8,964 nt of DNA from Bacteroidota bacterium (lineage in GTDB: Bacteria > Bacteroidota > Bacteroidia > Flavobacteriales > Flavobacteriaceae). The notes beneath the pieces were generated by a model. It was given only the letters and a program-made list of their open reading frames with translations, had not been told where the DNA came from and searched no databases. Below, in pieces: positions 7,597 through 8,964 of the stretch. The stretch is from contig JADFSQ010000018.1 in assembly GCA_022560715.1 (NCBI GenBank), positions 3,669 to 12,632 of the forward strand, written 5' to 3'. Positions within the stretch are counted from its first letter, which is position 1. Each line of letters starts with the position of its first letter. A program made the position numbers and the translations under genes.

Positions 7597-8121
7597 TTAT
7601 TTATTTAAAGTAAATGTTTGATTAATAGATGTAATTATTTGCGGAACTTCATCAATTTTGAATTCTAAATTAAATTGATATTTATCATTTTCTTTTGAAA
7701 TGGCTAATTTACCCTTTTTAACTTTATAATAACCTGTTTGCCCTCTGCAAAAACATAAACGTGCAAATAGTAAATTTACCTCTTGCAGTTTTGAATTTTC
7801 TAGTTCAATTATTAATTTATTCGAATTTAGTTCTACATAAATGAGTTCGCTGTAATGACCATCAACAGTATTAGGAATTTCATTTCTTTTATATTCAAAT
7901 TTCAAAATAATATTATCTCCATCAGAAATTTCGGGATATAAATTATCAAATTCATCTTTGAGTATTTTTAAAGATTTACTCTTCAAAATTTCAAAGGTAC
8001 ATATGCCATCTTTTGGGCAGTAAATAGTTATTTCATCAGCATCTTTGGCTGCTAATACTTTTTGGTTTGAATTACAAGAAAAGGCTAAAAAACAGGTGAT
8101 TAAAATGTATAAATACTTCAT
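7597..8121 (-). CDS. Small lipoprotein with four cysteines, function unknown
   Basis: Predicted lipoprotein of 174 aa; I do not recognise a named family. The signal peptide MKYLYILITCFLAFSC ends in lipobox LAFSC with C16 lipidated. The mature part has CPKDGIC (35-41), a mixed beta-rich middle with many charged residues, RLCFCRGQTGYY (121-132) and a final strand-like FNLEFKIDEVPQIITS (150-165). Cysteines C35, C41, C123 and C125 could form two disulfides in the periplasm or, less likely, bind metal through the CxC. The ATG at 8119-8121 is preferred over an in-frame TTG at 8125-8127. The gene converges with the FN3-like lipoprotein with only one base between the stop codons, so there is no room for a terminator and the transcripts probably overlap. 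A -7-like TATATTTG lies only 3 nt upstream of the ATG. Confidence 0.78.
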   Translation of the reverse strand: MKYLYILITCFLAFSCNSNQKVLAAKDADEITIYCPKDGICTFEILKSKSLKILKDEFDNLYPEISDGDNIILKFEYKRNEIPNTVDGHYSELIYVELNSNKLIIELENSKLQEVNLLFARLCFCRGQTGYYKVKKGKLAISKENDKYQFNLEFKIDEVPQIITSINQTFTLNK

Positions 8122-8124
8122 ACA

Positions 8125-8132
8125 CAAATATA
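8125..8132 (-). promoter_or_regulatory. Possible -7 box at the start of the four-cysteine lipoprotein gene
   Basis: On the minus strand these bases read TATATTTG, a full match to TAnnTTTG. They end 3 nt before the ATG at 8121, so if used the mRNA would begin at or very near the start codon (leaderless). No -33 TTG lies at the proper distance, so this may be a chance match in AT-rich sequence. Confidence 0.25.
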
Positions 8133-8158
8133 TGTTTTTAAAACGATTAATAATTTTT

Positions 8159-8190
8159 TTTGTGATTTACAAAATAACACCGTAATTTTA
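8159..8190 (+). promoter_or_regulatory. Bacteroidota-type promoter for the second protease-family gene
   Basis: A -33 element TTTG (8159-8162), a 20-nt spacer and a -7 element TAATTTTA (8183-8190, 7 of 8 relevant positions like TAnnTTTG) stand in the standard Bacteroidota arrangement. The expected start of transcription near 8197 would leave a leader of about 25 nt before ATG 8223. This lies in the 101-nt divergent gap between the four-cysteine lipoprotein gene and the gene at 8223. Confidence 0.5.
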
Positions 8191-8222
8191 AAGTATTCTT
8201 TTAAACCAAAATCTAATACCCA

Positions 8223-8964
8223 ATGAAACAATTCTACTTTAAACCTTGCTTATTATTTTTTACTATTCTATTTTTTTCAATCTCTATTTCCGCTCAAAAA
8301 AGTGATGACTTATGGGTGAGAATCACAAAAGAGGATGTTTCTAAAACTCAAGAGGCTATTAGAAATTCGGAACCATCAAAAGCAATGTTTTATCAATTAA
8401 ATTTTAATGGATTAAAATCTATTTTACAAAGTGCTCCAGACAGAAATAGCTTTAAAGGAGCTTCGAATATTACTGTTAGTTTTCCAACTGAAAATGGAAA
8501 TTTTGAAACTTTTAGAATAAAAGAAGCTTCTAACATGACGCTAGAGTTGCAAGCAAAATTTCCTGAAATACGCTCGTATATTGGGCAAGGAATAGATAAT
8601 CCATCAGCAATAATCAGGTTTAGTGTTTCTCCTGAAAAAGGGTTAAGCAGTATGGTTCTTTCTAACAAGAAAACTGTCTTTATTGAACCCTACACTAATG
8701 ATTTATCTACTTATATCGTTTTTATTAATTCTTCAACAGATAAAAATAATTCAAGTATTAAAAATAAATTTAATGCCAATAATAAGAAAAAATACAATGA
8801 AAAAAGTTTTATAAATAATGATTCAAAATCTTCAAATAATTCCTTTAATAAAAATAATTTAATTAGTTTCTTAGCTATTTTATTATTAGTATCATTATCC
8901 AGCTTTGCATTTGCTATTCCTGACAGCCTGACCATACAAGGTAAGTTGACTAATAATACCGGGG
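8223..8964 (+). CDS. Protease-family signal peptide and propeptide joined to unrelated sequence (partial, probably chimeric)
   Basis: Open frame of 247 codons from ATG 8223, running off the right edge. Residues 1-24 are a signal peptide (start MKQFYFKPCL, cleavage after SISA). Residues about 26-167 match the propeptide of the 1262-aa protease in this window: ITVSFPTENGNFETFRI (83-99) against IVSFPNENGKLEQFRV, FPEIRSYIGQGIDNP (113-127) against YPNIKTYLGFSIDNP, IRFSVSP (131-137), and TVFIEPYTNDLSTY (151-164). The catalytic domain with its cysteine and HExxH should follow but does not. Residues 168-212 are 33 of 45 Asn, Lys or Ser. Residues 213-230 (LISFLAILLLVSLSSFAF) form a second signal-peptide-like hydrophobic segment, followed by IPDSLTIQGKLTNNTG, which looks like the mature start of another secreted protein. 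A membrane segment here is foreign to the protease family. Either an assembly junction near 8720 or a true fusion explains this. Confidence 0.7.
   Translation, partial: MKQFYFKPCLLFFTILFFSISISAQKSDDLWVRITKEDVSKTQEAIRNSEPSKAMFYQLNFNGLKSILQSAPDRNSFKGASNITVSFPTENGNFETFRIKEASNMTLELQAKFPEIRSYIGQGIDNPSAIIRFSVSPEKGLSSMVLSNKKTVFIEPYTNDLSTYIVFINSSTDKNNSSIKNKFNANNKKKYNEKSFINNDSKSSNNSFNKNNLISFLAILLLVSLSSFAFAIPDSLTIQGKLTNNTG
8724..8964 (+). other. Suspected foreign segment, possibly 5' part of a DPANN-archaeal secreted protein gene
   Basis: By hand count, G+C in 8721-8880 is only about 14% (23 of 160), then about 38% in 8881-8964. The frame stays open through about 50 codons of extremely AT-rich DNA, where stops would be frequent by chance, so the stretch looks coding in its own right. 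No in-frame ATG or GTG occurs after 8723 and before the hydrophobic segment, so if this is another gene its own start was lost at the junction. The mature beginning IPDSLTIQGKLTNNTG resembles secreted proteins I associate with Woesearchaeota/Pacearchaeota-type genomes; this is recognition from memory and not a database result. Confidence 0.5.

Noticed and set aside
8711..8935. Minus-strand open frame of 74 codons
   Set aside because: It is the antisense of the Asn/Lys/Ser-rich tract, giving a Leu/Phe-rich low-complexity product with no family resemblance.

Overview
The window looks like chromosomal DNA of a low-GC marine-type Flavobacteriaceae bacterium (Bacteroidota). The evidence is the AT-rich composition, a secreted metalloprotease with a C-terminal type IX secretion (T9SS) sorting domain, Bacteroidota-style -7 boxes (TAnnTTTG) with no clear Shine-Dalgarno sites, short lipoprotein signal peptides, and two extragenic palindromes of kinds common in this phylum. 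The genus cannot be fixed from the sequence.

Left part (1-2949, all minus strand): a probable operon read in the order ribF (FAD synthetase/riboflavin kinase), then a complete homologue of vitamin K-dependent gamma-glutamyl carboxylase (usually annotated only as an HTTM-domain protein), then the 5' part of serS, which runs off the left edge. ribF and the carboxylase homologue overlap by 8 nt. A perfect 33-nt palindrome lies between the carboxylase homologue and serS.

Middle part (2950-8121): a divergent gene encodes a 1262-aa secreted M12B-like zinc metalloprotease with propeptide, HExxHxxGxxH catalytic domain, several beta-sandwich domains, a P-domain and a T9SS tail. A small intergenic region carries a GC-rich palindrome. 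Next come a FN3-like lipoprotein on the plus strand and, with a 1-nt gap, an unrecognised four-cysteine lipoprotein on the minus strand.

Right part (8122-8964): a Bacteroidota-type promoter precedes a second gene of the same protease family, partial at the right edge. Its first ~167 codons match the signal peptide and propeptide of the first protease. Before the catalytic domain the frame changes into an Asn/Lys/Ser-rich, ~14% GC stretch and then a second signal-peptide-like segment and an unrelated mature start (IPDSLTIQGKLTNNTG). That last part resembles secreted proteins of DPANN-type archaea more than anything flavobacterial. The simplest reading is an assembly chimera near a contig end; a real fusion is the alternative.

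The most interesting biology is the carboxylase homologue, which keeps the catalytic residues known from the human enzyme at identical spacing. No CRISPR array, tRNA, rRNA, transposase or phage gene was seen.
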